Positions 7,903 through 17,782 of a DNA stretch of 64,000 nt are shown here, piece by piece (positions within the stretch are counted from its first letter, which is position 1; every line of letters begins with the position of its first letter). The notes below the pieces were generated by a model. The model was not told the origin of the DNA and ran no database searches. It saw nothing but the letters and a program-made list of their open reading frames with translations. The translations under genes and the position numbers were made by a program. The DNA is from Chromatiaceae bacterium (GTDB lineage Bacteria; Pseudomonadota; Gammaproteobacteria; Chromatiales; Chromatiaceae). The DNA lies in contig JADKCI010000001.1 in NCBI GenBank assembly GCA_016714645.1, positions 310,001 through 374,000 of the forward strand, given 5' to 3'.

Positions 7903-10900
7903 ATGTCACGGCGCCAGCTTCTCGCGACCCACCTCCTGACTCTGTTGGCCCCGATCTGGGCCCTGGTCCAACCCCTGCCCGCTGAGGCGGGTGAAGCCGC
8001 CGGGCGCCAACTGGTGGTGGTGGAAGGCGTCGACTATTTTGGCCGCGACCTGGAGACCCGCCAGGACATCGACCTGGAGGCCTGCCAGGCGGCCTGCCTC
8101 GCCGACGGGCGCTGCCGCGCCTTCACCTATAACCGCAAGGCCCGCTGGTGCTTTCTCAAGAGCGAATTCGAGGACGCCCGCCCCTTCCCCAACGCCGTTT
8201 CGGGTCACATCGCGGTGGCGGGGGAGACGCACGCCCAGGAGCGGCAGGCCCGCCGTTTGGCGGAACTGGGTTTCCTGCCCAGGGGCTACGCCGAGGATGC
8301 GCGGCGCCAGGTGGCCGAGATCGCCGGCCGGCCCCGGCCGGTCGCGGCCCGTTTCGATCGCCTGCTGGCGGAGGCCGAGGAGGCGGAGCGTGCCCAAAAT
8401 GGACAAGTCGCCCTGGCCCGCTATGCCGAGGCCCTGCGCCTGACCCCCGAGGCGCCCGCGGCCTGGCTGGGCCTGGCGCGGGCCAGTCTGAACTTTGATC
8501 CCAACGATTGGCAGGCGCGGCAACGGTTGCTGGCGGCCGCGTCCGCCGCCGCTATCAATGCCTATCTGATGGCCGGGACCGATGCCGAGCGCGTCCGCGC
8601 CCTGGTGACCCTCGGCCAGTCCCTGGCGGCCCGCGATCAGTGGCGGGGGGGCATTCGCGCCCTGCGTGCCGCTCTGGCGGTCCAGGAAGACGCCGCGGTG
8701 CGGGCCCTCTACGACCAATGGCTGGCGGAGCATGGCTTCCGCATCACCGGTCATCGCGTCGATGCCGACGCCGCCAATCCGCGCATCTGTGTCGAGCTTT
8801 CCGACCCCTTGCCCCGCGACCGCGCCGGCCTGGCCGACTTCCTCCAGATCGAGACCGGCCGTGGCCTGACGGTGGAGGTGGATCCCCAGGCCCTGTGCGT
8901 CGATGGCGTGGTCCATGGCGAGCGTTATCGCCTGAGGGTGCGCGCCGGCCTAACCGCCGCCGATGGCGAGACCCTGGCCTCCTCGGCGGACCTGGACATC
9001 TACGTCCGCGACCGCTCGCCCTCGGTGCGCTTCCAGGGTCGTGCCTATGTGCTGCCCAAGGGGGGCGAGGCGGCCATCCCCCTGATCTCGATCAACACCC
9101 GCCTGGTCAAGGCTCAGGTCCTGCGCCTGGGGGATCGCTCCCTGGCCTCGGCGGCCTGGGAGGGCGGGCCCCTGCTCAAAGCGCTGAACCCCTACGCGGC
9201 CGAGGGCATACGCGATCGTCAGGGCGAGGCCATCTGGTCCGGCGAGGTCGAGGTGGGGATGGAGCTGAATCGGGAAATGACGACGGCCGTGCCGGTGGGT
9301 GCCCTGATTCAGGAACTCAAGCCGGGCGCCTACGTGATGACCGCCCGCCCCGCCGAGGTGGCGGACCAGGGCGAGGAGCTGGCGACCCAGTGGTTTGTCG
9401 TCTCCGACCTGGGGCTCTCGGCCCTCACCGGCAATGACGGCCTGCATGCCTTCGTCCGCTCCCTGTCCAGCGCCCGGGCCCTGGCGACGGTCAGTTTGCG
9501 TCTGGTGGCCCGCAACGACGAGATCCTGGGCCGCGCCACCACGGATGCGGCCGGCCATGCCCGTTTCGAGCCGGGCCTGCTGCGCGGGGAGGGGGGCAAC
9601 AAGCCGGCCCTGCTGGTGGCCGAGGGACCCGACGGTGATTTTGCCTTCCTCGACCTGGCCCAGTCGGCCTTCGATCTGGCCGACCGGGGGGTCGATGGCC
9701 GCCCGGCGCCCGGCCCGGTGGATGTCTTCCTGACCACCGAGCGCGGCGTCTATCGCGCCGGTGAGCGGGTGCAGGTCACGGCCCTGGCCCGTAATGGCGA
9801 GGCGCTGGCCCTGACGGGCCTGCCCCTGACGCTCAAGATCCGGCGGCCGGATGGCGTCGAGCACAGCCGCGTCCTGCTACCGGATCAGGGCCTGGGCGGG
9901 CGCCATCTGGCCCTGGACCTGCCGGCCACGGCCATGCGCGGCACCTGGCGCGCCGCCATCCATGCGGACCCCGAGGCCCCGCCCCTGTCGGAGCAGCCCT
10001 TCCTGGTGGAGGACTTCGAGCCCGAGCGCCTGGCCTTCGAGCCGACCCTGGCGGCCACCACCATCGATCCCGCCGCCCCGGGGGATATCCGGCTGGATGC
10101 CCGCTTCCTCTTTGGCGCCCCCGCCGCCGGGCTGGAGGTGGAGGGGGAGGTGCGCATCGAGCAGAGTGACCGCCTGGCCGGCCAGCCGGGCTATCGCTTC
10201 GGTCTGGCGGACGAGGAACCCAGACCGGCGAGCGCGCCCCTGCCCGCCGGGCGGACGGATGCGGCGGGTCAGGCCAGCCTGCCGCTGGAACTGCCGGTCC
10301 TGTCCGCCGGGAGCCGTCCCAACCTCGCCAAGGTCGAGGTCCGGGTCCTGGAGGGCGGCGGCCGGCCGGTGGAGCGCACCCTGGAGCGACCGATCGCGGA
10401 TACCCAGGCCCGACTCGGCCTCAAGCCCCTCTTTGAAGGCGCGGTGGACGAGGGCGGCAAGGCCGCCTTCGAGGTCATCGCCATCGGCCCCAATGGCCAG
10501 CGCCTGGCCCATCGGGGCCTGCGCTGGACCCTGTCGCGGGTGACGACCAGTTTCCAGTGGTTTCAGTCCGATGGGCGCTGGGATTATGAGCCGGTGAGCC
10601 GCCGCGAGCGCGTGGCCAGCGGCGACCTGGATCTGGGTACGGGTGCCCCGGCGCGCATCGAGGCCCCGGTGGCCTGGGGCGGTTATGAACTGGCAGTTGC
10701 GCCCGCCCCGACCGGGAGCGGTGCCGGGACGGGACCAGTGCCCGTCAGCCTGGCCTTCGAGGCCGGCTGGTATCTGGCGCCCAAGGCCATCGACACCCCC
10801 GATCTGCTCAAGGTCTCTCTCGATAAGCCGGGCTATCAGGTGGGGGAGACGGCGCGGGCGCGCATCGAGGCCCGCTTCCCCGGTACCGCCCTGGTCCTGG

Positions 10901-13476
10901 CCCTGGGCGACCGGCTGTTGACCCTGCAGGAGGTCCAGGTCCCCGCCGAGGGCCTGACCGTGGAACTACCGGTGACCGCCGACTGGGGCGCCGGGGCCTA
11001 TGTCACCGCCCTCCTCTACCGGCCCATGGACCTGGCCGCCAAGCGCATGCCCGGGCGGGCTATCGGCCTGGCCTGGGCGGGGGTCGCCCCGGGGGAGCGC
11101 AAGCTACAAGTGGCGGTCACGCCCCTGGGTCCGGTGGCGCCTCGCCAGCCCCTAAATCTGGAGGTCGCGGTTCCCAATCTGCAACCTGGCGAGGAGGCCT
11201 ATGTCACCCTGGCGGCGGTGGATGTGGGCATCCTCAACCTGACCCGCTTTACCGCGCCGGACCCGGATGCCTGGTATTTCGGCCAGCGGCGGCTGGGCAT
11301 GGAGATCCGTGACCTCTACGGCCAGCTCATTGACCGGATGCAGGGCGCGCCGGGCGTGGTCCGCTCCGGCGGCGATGGCGGCCTGGTGCGCCTGCAAGGT
11401 CCACCGCCGACCGAGGACCTGGTAGCCTTTCACTCCGGCATCCTGCGGCTGGACGCCCAGGGCAAGGCCCGGGTCAGCTTTCCGCCATCCGACTTCAACG
11501 GCACCATCAAGCTGATGGCCATGGCCTGGACGGCGGCGGGGGTCGGCCACGGGGCTCAGGATCTGATGATGCGTGATCCTATTGTCATCCAGGCTAGTCT
11601 TCCGCGCTTCCTCGCCCCTGGCGACAGCTCCCGGGCCCTGTTGGAACTGACCCATGTCTCGGGACCCGCGGGTCGGGTCGAACTGGCCCTGGAATCCGAG
11701 GGGGGCCTCATAGAGCTAAATGCCCAGGCCGCCCGGCGCGAACTTGACCTGGTGGCGGCTGGTCGCGCCCGCCTTGAGGTGCCCCTGCGAGCCATGGGCC
11801 TGGGCGACGCCGTCCTGCGGGTCCGGCTCAAGACCCCGGATGGCCAGGAGGTCGTCAAGCAGCTCCGGCTGCCCGTGCGTGACTATCGCCCACCCCTGCG
11901 CCAGACCCGGGTCGAGACCCTCAAGCCCGGTGGCCAGGGCCTGGTGCTCTCTCAGGACCTCTTCAAGGACCTGCAGCCCGGCACGGGCATCCTGCTGGTT
12001 TCCGCCAGTGGCGCGGGCCGGCTGGACCTGCCGGGTCTGCTCCAGTCCCTGGATCGCTATCCCTTCGGCTGCGCCGAGCAGCTCACCAGCCGCGCCCTGC
12101 CCCTGCTTTATCTGAATCAGATCGCCTTGGCCGCCGGCCTGAGTGGCGAGCGGGAGGCGGGGCCGCGCATTAAGGAGGCTATCGCCGATCTCATCGGTAA
12201 GCAGGGGTCGGACGGCGGCTTTGGGCTCTGGGGGCCTGGCGGTGACGATCTCTGGCTGGACGCCTATGTCACCGACTTCCTCACCCGCGCCCGGGAGGCC
12301 GGCCACGCCGTACCCGAGGTCGCCTTCCGGTTGGCCCTGGACAAGCTGCGCAACCGCCTGGCCTATGCCGGGGACCTGGGCGGGGGTTCTGGCGGGGCCT
12401 CCGCCTACGGGGAGGGCGGCGACGACCCGGGCGAGGCGGGTGGCGAGGATCTGGCCTATGCCCTCTATGTCCTGGCTCGCAACGCCCGCGCCGTCGTTGG
12501 TGATCTGCGCTATTACGCCGAGGCCAAGCTGGATGCCTTCGCCACGCCCATGGCGCGGGCCCAGCTCGGCGCCGCCCTGGCGCTTTATGGTGACAAGCCC
12601 CGCGCCGATCGCGCCTTTGCCTCGGCCCTGGCCCTGCTCAACGAGGGCGAGCCGGATTTGGGCTGGCGGCTCGACTTCGGCTCCAGCCTGCGTGACGCCG
12701 CCGCCCTTCTGGCCCTGGCCGCCGAGAGTGGCACCGGCGCTGTTGATTTGGTCGCCCTGGCGGCGCGCATCGACCGGCTGGGGGCCCTGGACGGGCGTCT
12801 CAGCACCCAGGAACAGGCCTGGCTCCTGCTCGCGGCCCAGGCCTTGATGGAGGGTGCCGCTAAGCCAAAACTGGAGTTGGACGGCAAATTCGCGGAGGGC
12901 CCCCTCTTCCGGCGCTTCGCGGCCAGCGCCCTGGCCACAGGCCCGGCGACCCTCCTCAACCGGGGCAAGCAGCCCCTGGAGGTCCTGGTCAGTCTGTCCG
13001 GCATACCCAAGAAGGCCCCTCCCCCCGGGGGTCAGGGTTATCGCATCGAGCGCGCCTACTATGACCCGGAGGGCAAGCGGGTCCAGCCCGACAGGCTGGC
13101 CCAGGGCCAGCGCCTGGTGGTCCTCCTCACGGTGACCGCCGACCAGGCCGGCGCGGCCCGTCTGCTGGTCGATGACCCTCTGCCTGCGGGTTTTGAGATC
13201 GAGAATCCCAGCCTGCTGCGGGCCGGTGATCTCCAGGGCATCCCCTGGCTGGGGCTGCTGGAGACCAGCGCCCACCAGGAATTCCGCGCCGAGCGTTTCG
13301 TCGCCGCCGTCGATCGCCAGGCCAGCGAGCCGGAGCCTTTCCAACTGGCCTACCGGATCCGCGCCGTCACCCCTGGCCGCTTCCTGCACCCCGCCGCGAC
13401 CGTGGAGGACATGTATCGGCCCCGGCAACACGGCTGGACCGGGGAGGGCTGGGTGGAGATCGGGCCGAGCCGTTAG
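7903..13476 (+). CDS. large alpha-2-macroglobulin family protein with PAN/apple-like domain
   Basis: Bacterial alpha-2-macroglobulins are periplasmic protease traps. This one is 1,857 residues long from an ATG with a signal peptide (ends near EAGEA); an ATG 10 codons earlier at 7873 is less likely. There is no lipobox Cys, so it should be soluble rather than lipid-anchored. Residues about 35-105 form a Cys-rich PAN/apple-like domain (ACQAACLADGRCRAFTYN). A helical, TPR-like stretch of about 100 residues follows, then the macroglobulin beta domains. The thioester motif CAEQ is intact at residues 1390-1393 in the context YPFGCAEQLTSR, followed by the alpha-toroid domain. Unlike many bacterial A2M genes, it has no penicillin-binding-protein 1C partner beside it. 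It appears to be monocistronic. Confidence 0.92.
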   Translation: MSRRQLLATHLLTLLAPIWALVQPLPAEAGEAAGRQLVVVEGVDYFGRDLETRQDIDLEACQAACLADGRCRAFTYNRKARWCFLKSEFEDARPFPNAVSGHIAVAGETHAQERQARRLAELGFLPRGYAEDARRQVAEIAGRPRPVAARFDRLLAEAEEAERAQNGQVALARYAEALRLTPEAPAAWLGLARASLNFDPNDWQARQRLLAAASAAAINAYLMAGTDAERVRALVTLGQSLAARDQWRGGIRALRAALAVQEDAAVRALYDQWLAEHGFRITGHRVDADAANPRICVELSDPLPRDRAGLADFLQIETGRGLTVEVDPQALCVDGVVHGERYRLRVRAGLTAADGETLASSADLDIYVRDRSPSVRFQGRAYVLPKGGEAAIPLISINTRLVKAQVLRLGDRSLASAAWEGGPLLKALNPYAAEGIRDRQGEAIWSGEVEVGMELNREMTTAVPVGALIQELKPGAYVMTARPAEVADQGEELATQWFVVSDLGLSALTGNDGLHAFVRSLSSARALATVSLRLVARNDEILGRATTDAAGHARFEPGLLRGEGGNKPALLVAEGPDGDFAFLDLAQSAFDLADRGVDGRPAPGPVDVFLTTERGVYRAGERVQVTALARNGEALALTGLPLTLKIRRPDGVEHSRVLLPDQGLGGRHLALDLPATAMRGTWRAAIHADPEAPPLSEQPFLVEDFEPERLAFEPTLAATTIDPAAPGDIRLDARFLFGAPAAGLEVEGEVRIEQSDRLAGQPGYRFGLADEEPRPASAPLPAGRTDAAGQASLPLELPVLSAGSRPNLAKVEVRVLEGGGRPVERTLERPIADTQARLGLKPLFEGAVDEGGKAAFEVIAIGPNGQRLAHRGLRWTLSRVTTSFQWFQSDGRWDYEPVSRRERVASGDLDLGTGAPARIEAPVAWGGYELAVAPAPTGSGAGTGPVPVSLAFEAGWYLAPKAIDTPDLLKVSLDKPGYQVGETARARIEARFPGTALVLALGDRLLTLQEVQVPAEGLTVELPVTADWGAGAYVTALLYRPMDLAAKRMPGRAIGLAWAGVAPGERKLQVAVTPLGPVAPRQPLNLEVAVPNLQPGEEAYVTLAAVDVGILNLTRFTAPDPDAWYFGQRRLGMEIRDLYGQLIDRMQGAPGVVRSGGDGGLVRLQGPPPTEDLVAFHSGILRLDAQGKARVSFPPSDFNGTIKLMAMAWTAAGVGHGAQDLMMRDPIVIQASLPRFLAPGDSSRALLELTHVSGPAGRVELALESEGGLIELNAQAARRELDLVAAGRARLEVPLRAMGLGDAVLRVRLKTPDGQEVVKQLRLPVRDYRPPLRQTRVETLKPGGQGLVLSQDLFKDLQPGTGILLVSASGAGRLDLPGLLQSLDRYPFGCAEQLTSRALPLLYLNQIALAAGLSGEREAGPRIKEAIADLIGKQGSDGGFGLWGPGGDDLWLDAYVTDFLTRAREAGHAVPEVAFRLALDKLRNRLAYAGDLGGGSGGASAYGEGGDDPGEAGGEDLAYALYVLARNARAVVGDLRYYAEAKLDAFATPMARAQLGAALALYGDKPRADRAFASALALLNEGEPDLGWRLDFGSSLRDAAALLALAAESGTGAVDLVALAARIDRLGALDGRLSTQEQAWLLLAAQALMEGAAKPKLELDGKFAEGPLFRRFAASALATGPATLLNRGKQPLEVLVSLSGIPKKAPPPGGQGYRIERAYYDPEGKRVQPDRLAQGQRLVVLLTVTADQAGAARLLVDDPLPAGFEIENPSLLRAGDLQGIPWLGLLETSAHQEFRAERFVAAVDRQASEPEPFQLAYRIRAVTPGRFLHPAATVEDMYRPRQHGWTGEGWVEIGPSR

Positions 13477-13481
13477 GGCGG

Positions 13482-13512
13482 AGGGCCAGGGTCGGGGGTT
13501 AGCCCTGGCCCT
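13482..13512 (+). terminator. possible stem-loop after the alpha-2-macroglobulin gene
   Basis: The 10-base arms AGGGCCAGGG (13482-13491) and CCCTGGCCCT (13503-13512) pair perfectly six bases after the stop codon. There is no run of T after the stem, so this is at best a weak terminator or an mRNA-stabilising hairpin. Confidence 0.35.
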
Positions 13513-13578
13513 GGCTGGGTCTGGCTTGGTCCGGGGCGGCGGATTGGATTCAGGCCAAGCTCCGCGCTAAGCCGATCA

Positions 13579-14859
13579 TTACCCCTCTGTCGAAGGCACC
13601 TGGCCAGCGGCGAATAGCGTCAGCATCAGTTCGGCATCATCCAGTAAACGATAGGCGGGGCTTTTGCCCGATAAGCGCTCGCTATTTTCCAGGATGATGC
13701 GAACCCCTTCCCCCCGCTTGTCCATGAAGGTGCGTCGATCGGTATTGACCCAGTCGCTATCGGTTGGCACCGGGCATTGGGCTAGCAGACTGGTCAGGGT
13801 TTCATTCCGGGCGGATTGCCGATACGGCAGGCTCTCGACCGTCAGGGTATTGGGTATGGCCCCCGGCGAGAAGATTTCCAGCCGATCCGCGAACATCCTG
13901 AGCCGGACTTTTGAGCCATAAATCGCATAGTCCCGATGCGCCACGGCATTGACCAGGGCCTCGAATACCGCCGTCAGATCGTATTGGGGAATATCCCGGC
14001 GACCCAGGTCCTTGGTCGCCGCTACTTTCATGTTGCGGGCAACAAACCGGCAGGCTTCGCTGATCTGCTCATCCAGAGGCCCCGCAAGATCCCGTGCATC
14101 CAACTGGTAATGGGCGCCGCCGTCCGCGCTGGCCGGCGATGTCCCCCGATAGGCGACCGCCTGCACGAAGGCGTTTGGCATCCATCTTCGCGGTTCCTGA
14201 CAGGCCATCAGGATGCCGGCGACCGAGGGATGAGGTATGCCCTCATCGTCCCTTGCGACCAGTCCGAGCTTTTGGAGAAAATCCAATCCCTGGTCCCGGG
14301 TACGCGCCGTGCGGAACCGCTCATAAAGGGCAGGGGCGAGTGCCTCCAAGGGCGCCTGCACCACCGGCTGCTCGTCGAAGCGGATCAGGCGCGTCTGGCT
14401 GCGTTGTTGTCCCAGGCGGATGATGTATTCCGTGGACATTTTGCGCTTGCTGCTGCCCAGGCGATGGAAGTGGCCATTGGGGCTTTCATGCACGTACAGG
14501 CTGCGGGGAATGTCCACCTTCAAGACGGGAGCGGGATTGCCCGCGGCATCGGGTAATGCCCATTTCTCGATCCGGCACAGCGGCGGCGGTTTGATCCGGT
14601 CGTTGCAAATACCCAGCAGCCAATGCTCCAGGAGGGTTAATTTCTGAATGCTCATCCCGGAGGGTTTCCCTGTCCTGTCATCGATACCCAGAACCAGTAC
14701 CCCACCAGAACTGTTGGCGAAGGCCGCTATCTCGTCCGCCAACCCATCGGGATGAGGTCCGGTTACCTTGTCACCGCGAAAAGTCACGGACTTCAATTCC
14801 AGCCGACTGTCCTCCCCCAGCCGAATTTGCACTAGCAATTCTTCTTTCGTGTCAAACAT
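13579..14859 (-). CDS. AlbA_2 (Schlafen-type) ATP-binding protein in the restriction operon
   Basis: This 426-residue protein has an AlbA_2/Schlafen-type N-terminal domain (about residues 5-135; ESRLELKS-like start followed by FANSSGGVLVLGIDD) and a C-terminal ATPase-like region of the HATPase_c_4 type (about 270-400; NAVAHRDYAIYG and EIFSPGAIPN). Proteins of this layout are often annotated as transcriptional regulators or ATP-dependent helicases and occur near defence genes. It is the last gene of the leftward hsdR-hsdS-dinD-hsdM series, 20 bases after hsdM, so it is probably co-transcribed. A role in defence is inferred from its position; its biochemical activity is not known. Confidence 0.8.
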   Translation of the reverse strand: MFDTKEELLVQIRLGEDSRLELKSVTFRGDKVTGPHPDGLADEIAAFANSSGGVLVLGIDDRTGKPSGMSIQKLTLLEHWLLGICNDRIKPPPLCRIEKWALPDAAGNPAPVLKVDIPRSLYVHESPNGHFHRLGSSKRKMSTEYIIRLGQQRSQTRLIRFDEQPVVQAPLEALAPALYERFRTARTRDQGLDFLQKLGLVARDDEGIPHPSVAGILMACQEPRRWMPNAFVQAVAYRGTSPASADGGAHYQLDARDLAGPLDEQISEACRFVARNMKVAATKDLGRRDIPQYDLTAVFEALVNAVAHRDYAIYGSKVRLRMFADRLEIFSPGAIPNTLTVESLPYRQSARNETLTSLLAQCPVPTDSDWVNTDRRTFMDKRGEGVRIILENSERLSGKSPAYRLLDDAELMLTLFAAGQVPSTEG

Positions 14860-14879
14860 GGCGCCATCAGCCCTGGGTA

Positions 14880-16937
14880 TTAAACGGATTCTTCCTCGGA
14901 TATCCGCATCGAAGGGTTATCCATTAAGGCACGCAACCGGTCGATGGCGGCTTCAACCGTGCGCCCTCTTACGGCGATGGCCTCCAAAATTTCCTGGGGT
15001 GAGCGGGTATCACGTTCCAGGCGAACGCGCGGATTCACGGCCTTGAGATCGAAGCAGGCGGCATCGATGGAATCCGCAGCGGCTTGGGTATCGCGGGCTT
15101 TTCTCTCCGTGGCCAGGAGAAGGTCGCGGTAGGGGGTGAGTTCCGCATCCTTGGTTCCGCTCTTCTTGAGTTTGGCGATACGCTCCTTGAGGGCTAGGGC
15201 TTCGTTACCGAGTTGGCTCACCTGGGTCAGGAGCGGCGCCATCTCGGCTTGGGCACTGATGCGGCGGCCGGCAAAATTCAGGGTCCAAGAGAAATCGCTG
15301 TCCGCAGCCGGCGTGCCACGCTGCGCCAGCAGGCGGGCAAAGGTCGGGAAGGCTTCACCCTTCTTCTCCTCCCCCCATTCGCCCACCAGGGTGGCGGGTA
15401 GGGCGGCATTCTCCAGTATCTCGAAGCGCGGCCCCCAGCCGAAATGCGCCAGGGACATGGGCGTTTTCTTGCCCACCTTGACGTGAGAGAGGTCGTAGTA
15501 CCAGATATGTTCGGTCTGGCGGCCCTTCGTAAAGAACAGCAGGTTGGTCTTGACCCCGGCGCCCGCGGCGGAGAAGACCCCGCCGGGAAGGCTGACGATG
15601 CACCAGAGATCGCACTCATCGAGTAGCTTGCGTTTGGTCTCGACGAAGGCGGCCTCGTTAGTGCGAAACAGCAGACCCTCATCCAGCACTACCCCGCAAC
15701 GCCCCCCAGGACGACCATCCAGGGTCGGTTTAAGCCGGGACAGAATGTGTTGCAGGAACAGCACCTGGGTCGCGTTGGTCTGGAAGCTGAAGTGGTTGCG
15801 CGCCTCCTGACCCTCCTTACCGCCGAAGGGTGGGTTGGTTAGGATGGCGTCGAAGGTTACAGGCGCCCGCTCAAAGAGGCCGCCATAGGTCTCGGCGTCG
15901 GAGAGGGTGTTGCCGTGCCAGAGATTGGGCTGGTCGATACCGTGCAGCACCAGGTTGGCCAGGGCGATGGGAAAGACCAGATTTTCCTTTTCACGGCCAA
16001 AAAAGGTGTCGTGCTTGAGCTGTTCCAGATCGGTGGCGGCCGGCGAGTCCCCCAGCTTGCGCGCCAGGTACTCATAGCTCTGGGCCAGAAAGCCACCCGT
16101 TCCACAGCAGGGGTCGTACAGGGTCTCGCCGGGCTCCGGGTCCAGGGTGCCCACCATGGCCCGCACCACGTCGCGGGGGGTGAAGAACTGGCCACCATCC
16201 GAGTTCTTTTCGCCCATCTTCAGCAGCAGGTCCTCATAAACCTGGGACAGGGTGAAGAAGTGCTGATCGTCGATGTGCGCGATGCTGATCTCTTGGACGC
16301 GATCGAGGATGTCGCACAGATTGGTTTCCGAGTCCACGCGCACCCGCTCCACCGCCGTCATGATGCGGCCGATGACCCTTTGCTTGGGGCTGGCATAGGG
16401 GTTACCCCGGCCAGCATTAGGCCCGGACTGGAGGATGTCCAGGCCATGCAGGTAGGGGAGCAACTCGCTGTTGATGAAGGCGAGAAGGTTGCTGGCCCTG
16501 AGCTTGAGTTCTTCCCGTTTCCATCCGACGGGCTTGCCCTCGGGGGTGAAGGCCCTGGCCTTGTCTTCATAAGGTGCCGCCCAATCCTGCCAGCGATAGG
16601 GGGGGTGCAAGGCTGGGGAGAAGGATCTGCCTACTGCCTCGGCCACCTCGCGGTCGCGGGTCTCCTGGGCGTCGAGGATGCGCAGGAACAGAATCCAGGT
16701 CAGCTCTGGCACATATTGCAAGGCGCTGGCGCAGTTGGAGCGCCGCATGATGTCGCAGATGGATTTGACGAAGGACGAGAGGGATTGGGTGGAGGCGATA
16801 ACGCGGGCCTTGTTGTTGCTGGCCCTTCCAACCGTCCTGGATGATGAACCCGACGGGAGCGGCGCCTGTTGGCGAGCAGCGGGATGACGCAAGTCAGGGT
16901 TGATAGTGGCCAAGGGTTGCTGTTTCGCCATCGTCAT
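14880..16937 (-). CDS. hsdM: type I restriction-modification DNA methyltransferase subunit
   Basis: HsdM is the adenine-N6 methyltransferase subunit of a type I restriction-modification enzyme; with HsdS it methylates the recognition site. The 685-residue protein has an HsdM_N helical domain, then the AdoMet-binding motif DPCCGTGGF and the catalytic motif NPPFGG, in the order expected for gamma-class N6-adenine enzymes. A C-terminal coiled segment (LGNEALALKERIAKLKK) may contact HsdS. The start ATG at 16937 overlaps the dinD stop (ATGA at 16934-16937); an ATG two codons later is also possible. There is no sign of damage. Confidence 0.95.
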   Translation of the reverse strand: MTMAKQQPLATINPDLRHPAARQQAPLPSGSSSRTVGRASNNKARVIASTQSLSSFVKSICDIMRRSNCASALQYVPELTWILFLRILDAQETRDREVAEAVGRSFSPALHPPYRWQDWAAPYEDKARAFTPEGKPVGWKREELKLRASNLLAFINSELLPYLHGLDILQSGPNAGRGNPYASPKQRVIGRIMTAVERVRVDSETNLCDILDRVQEISIAHIDDQHFFTLSQVYEDLLLKMGEKNSDGGQFFTPRDVVRAMVGTLDPEPGETLYDPCCGTGGFLAQSYEYLARKLGDSPAATDLEQLKHDTFFGREKENLVFPIALANLVLHGIDQPNLWHGNTLSDAETYGGLFERAPVTFDAILTNPPFGGKEGQEARNHFSFQTNATQVLFLQHILSRLKPTLDGRPGGRCGVVLDEGLLFRTNEAAFVETKRKLLDECDLWCIVSLPGGVFSAAGAGVKTNLLFFTKGRQTEHIWYYDLSHVKVGKKTPMSLAHFGWGPRFEILENAALPATLVGEWGEEKKGEAFPTFARLLAQRGTPAADSDFSWTLNFAGRRISAQAEMAPLLTQVSQLGNEALALKERIAKLKKSGTKDAELTPYRDLLLATERKARDTQAAADSIDAACFDLKAVNPRVRLERDTRSPQEILEAIAVRGRTVEAAIDRLRALMDNPSMRISEEESV

Positions 16938-17782
16938 GGCTTTTTCTTCGCCAGCTTTTTCTTGGCGGATGCGATCTGCTGGATGCTGGTTTCTGGCTTG
17001 GGGAGGTTCTCGGGCATGGTGCCGCCGAGCTCCTGGATGGTCTGGCGTACCTTGCCGCCAACCTCGAAGTGCGTCCGATTGGCTTGCGCCTTGCCGCTTA
17101 CCTCATCCCGGCGCAGCTTCTCCTCGGTCTGCGTGGCCCGGAACAGGTTGGCGGCCAGCTCGGTGCTGCCCATGTGATCAAGGATTTTCTGGTTTTTGCT
17201 CAACTCCTTGCGTGCATGAATAGCCTTGTGGCCCAGGCCGCCATACAGACCCTTGTAACCGTGATCCTGAAAGATGGCGTAGTCCAAGGGGGTATCCACC
17301 CCCGCATCCTTCGCCGCCGCGGCCAGGTGTTTGTTATGGGTAGCCAATTCGTTGCGGATGGACAAGCGCTTGTCGTCTTCGTTGAGCTGGGCGAACTTGG
17401 CGTCGTCGGCGAGTTCCTGCCGCCGGGTCTGCATCGCGAAGTAGGTCTGGCCGTTGGCGATGACCGGCTTGCCTGGATCGCCGTTCTGCACGATCAGATA
17501 ACAGGCATAACGGGACAGACGCACGTTAGGCAACTCGCGCCGCGCGCCCGACCCGATCTCGACCATTCCGAGGATATCCTCGAAATGGTCTTCAACCGAG
17601 TGGCCGCTTTTTCGGCAGGCCTCCCGCGCCCGCTCTACTACCGGCAGGAAGTGGCGGTACTCCGAGTAATCCAGGACCTTGGCCAGGGGGCGCGCCAGCC
17701 AGAATTCATGGCCTTCGTCATCGATGTGGCGAATCCCCTCGAAGGTGGCGTGGTGCTGCTGGTTAATAGACGGGTCGCGCAT
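16934..17782 (-). CDS. dinD: DinD-like protein within the type I RM operon
   Basis: This is a homolog of the DNA-damage-inducible protein D of E. coli, 282 residues against about 274. E. coli DinD is LexA-regulated and has been reported to inhibit RecA strand exchange. Landmarks are WLARPLAKVLDYSEYRHFLP, a BRO/KilA-N-like start, and the C-terminal basic tail AKKKLAKKKP. The start at 17782 (MRDPSIN) is chosen because homology begins there. The gene overlaps hsdS by 20 bases and hsdM by 4, so it sits inside the restriction operon and is likely translated with it. No LexA box is possible at its own start, which lies within hsdS. Why a DinD protein is coupled to a restriction system is not known. 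Confidence 0.85.
   Translation of the reverse strand: MRDPSINQQHHATFEGIRHIDDEGHEFWLARPLAKVLDYSEYRHFLPVVERAREACRKSGHSVEDHFEDILGMVEIGSGARRELPNVRLSRYACYLIVQNGDPGKPVIANGQTYFAMQTRRQELADDAKFAQLNEDDKRLSIRNELATHNKHLAAAAKDAGVDTPLDYAIFQDHGYKGLYGGLGHKAIHARKELSKNQKILDHMGSTELAANLFRATQTEEKLRRDEVSGKAQANRTHFEVGGKVRQTIQELGGTMPENLPKPETSIQQIASAKKKLAKKKP

Noticed and set aside
11716..13431. 571-codon minus-strand open frame opposite the alpha-2-macroglobulin gene
   Set aside because: Antisense shadow in very GC-rich DNA; the plus strand carries the thioester and toroid domains.
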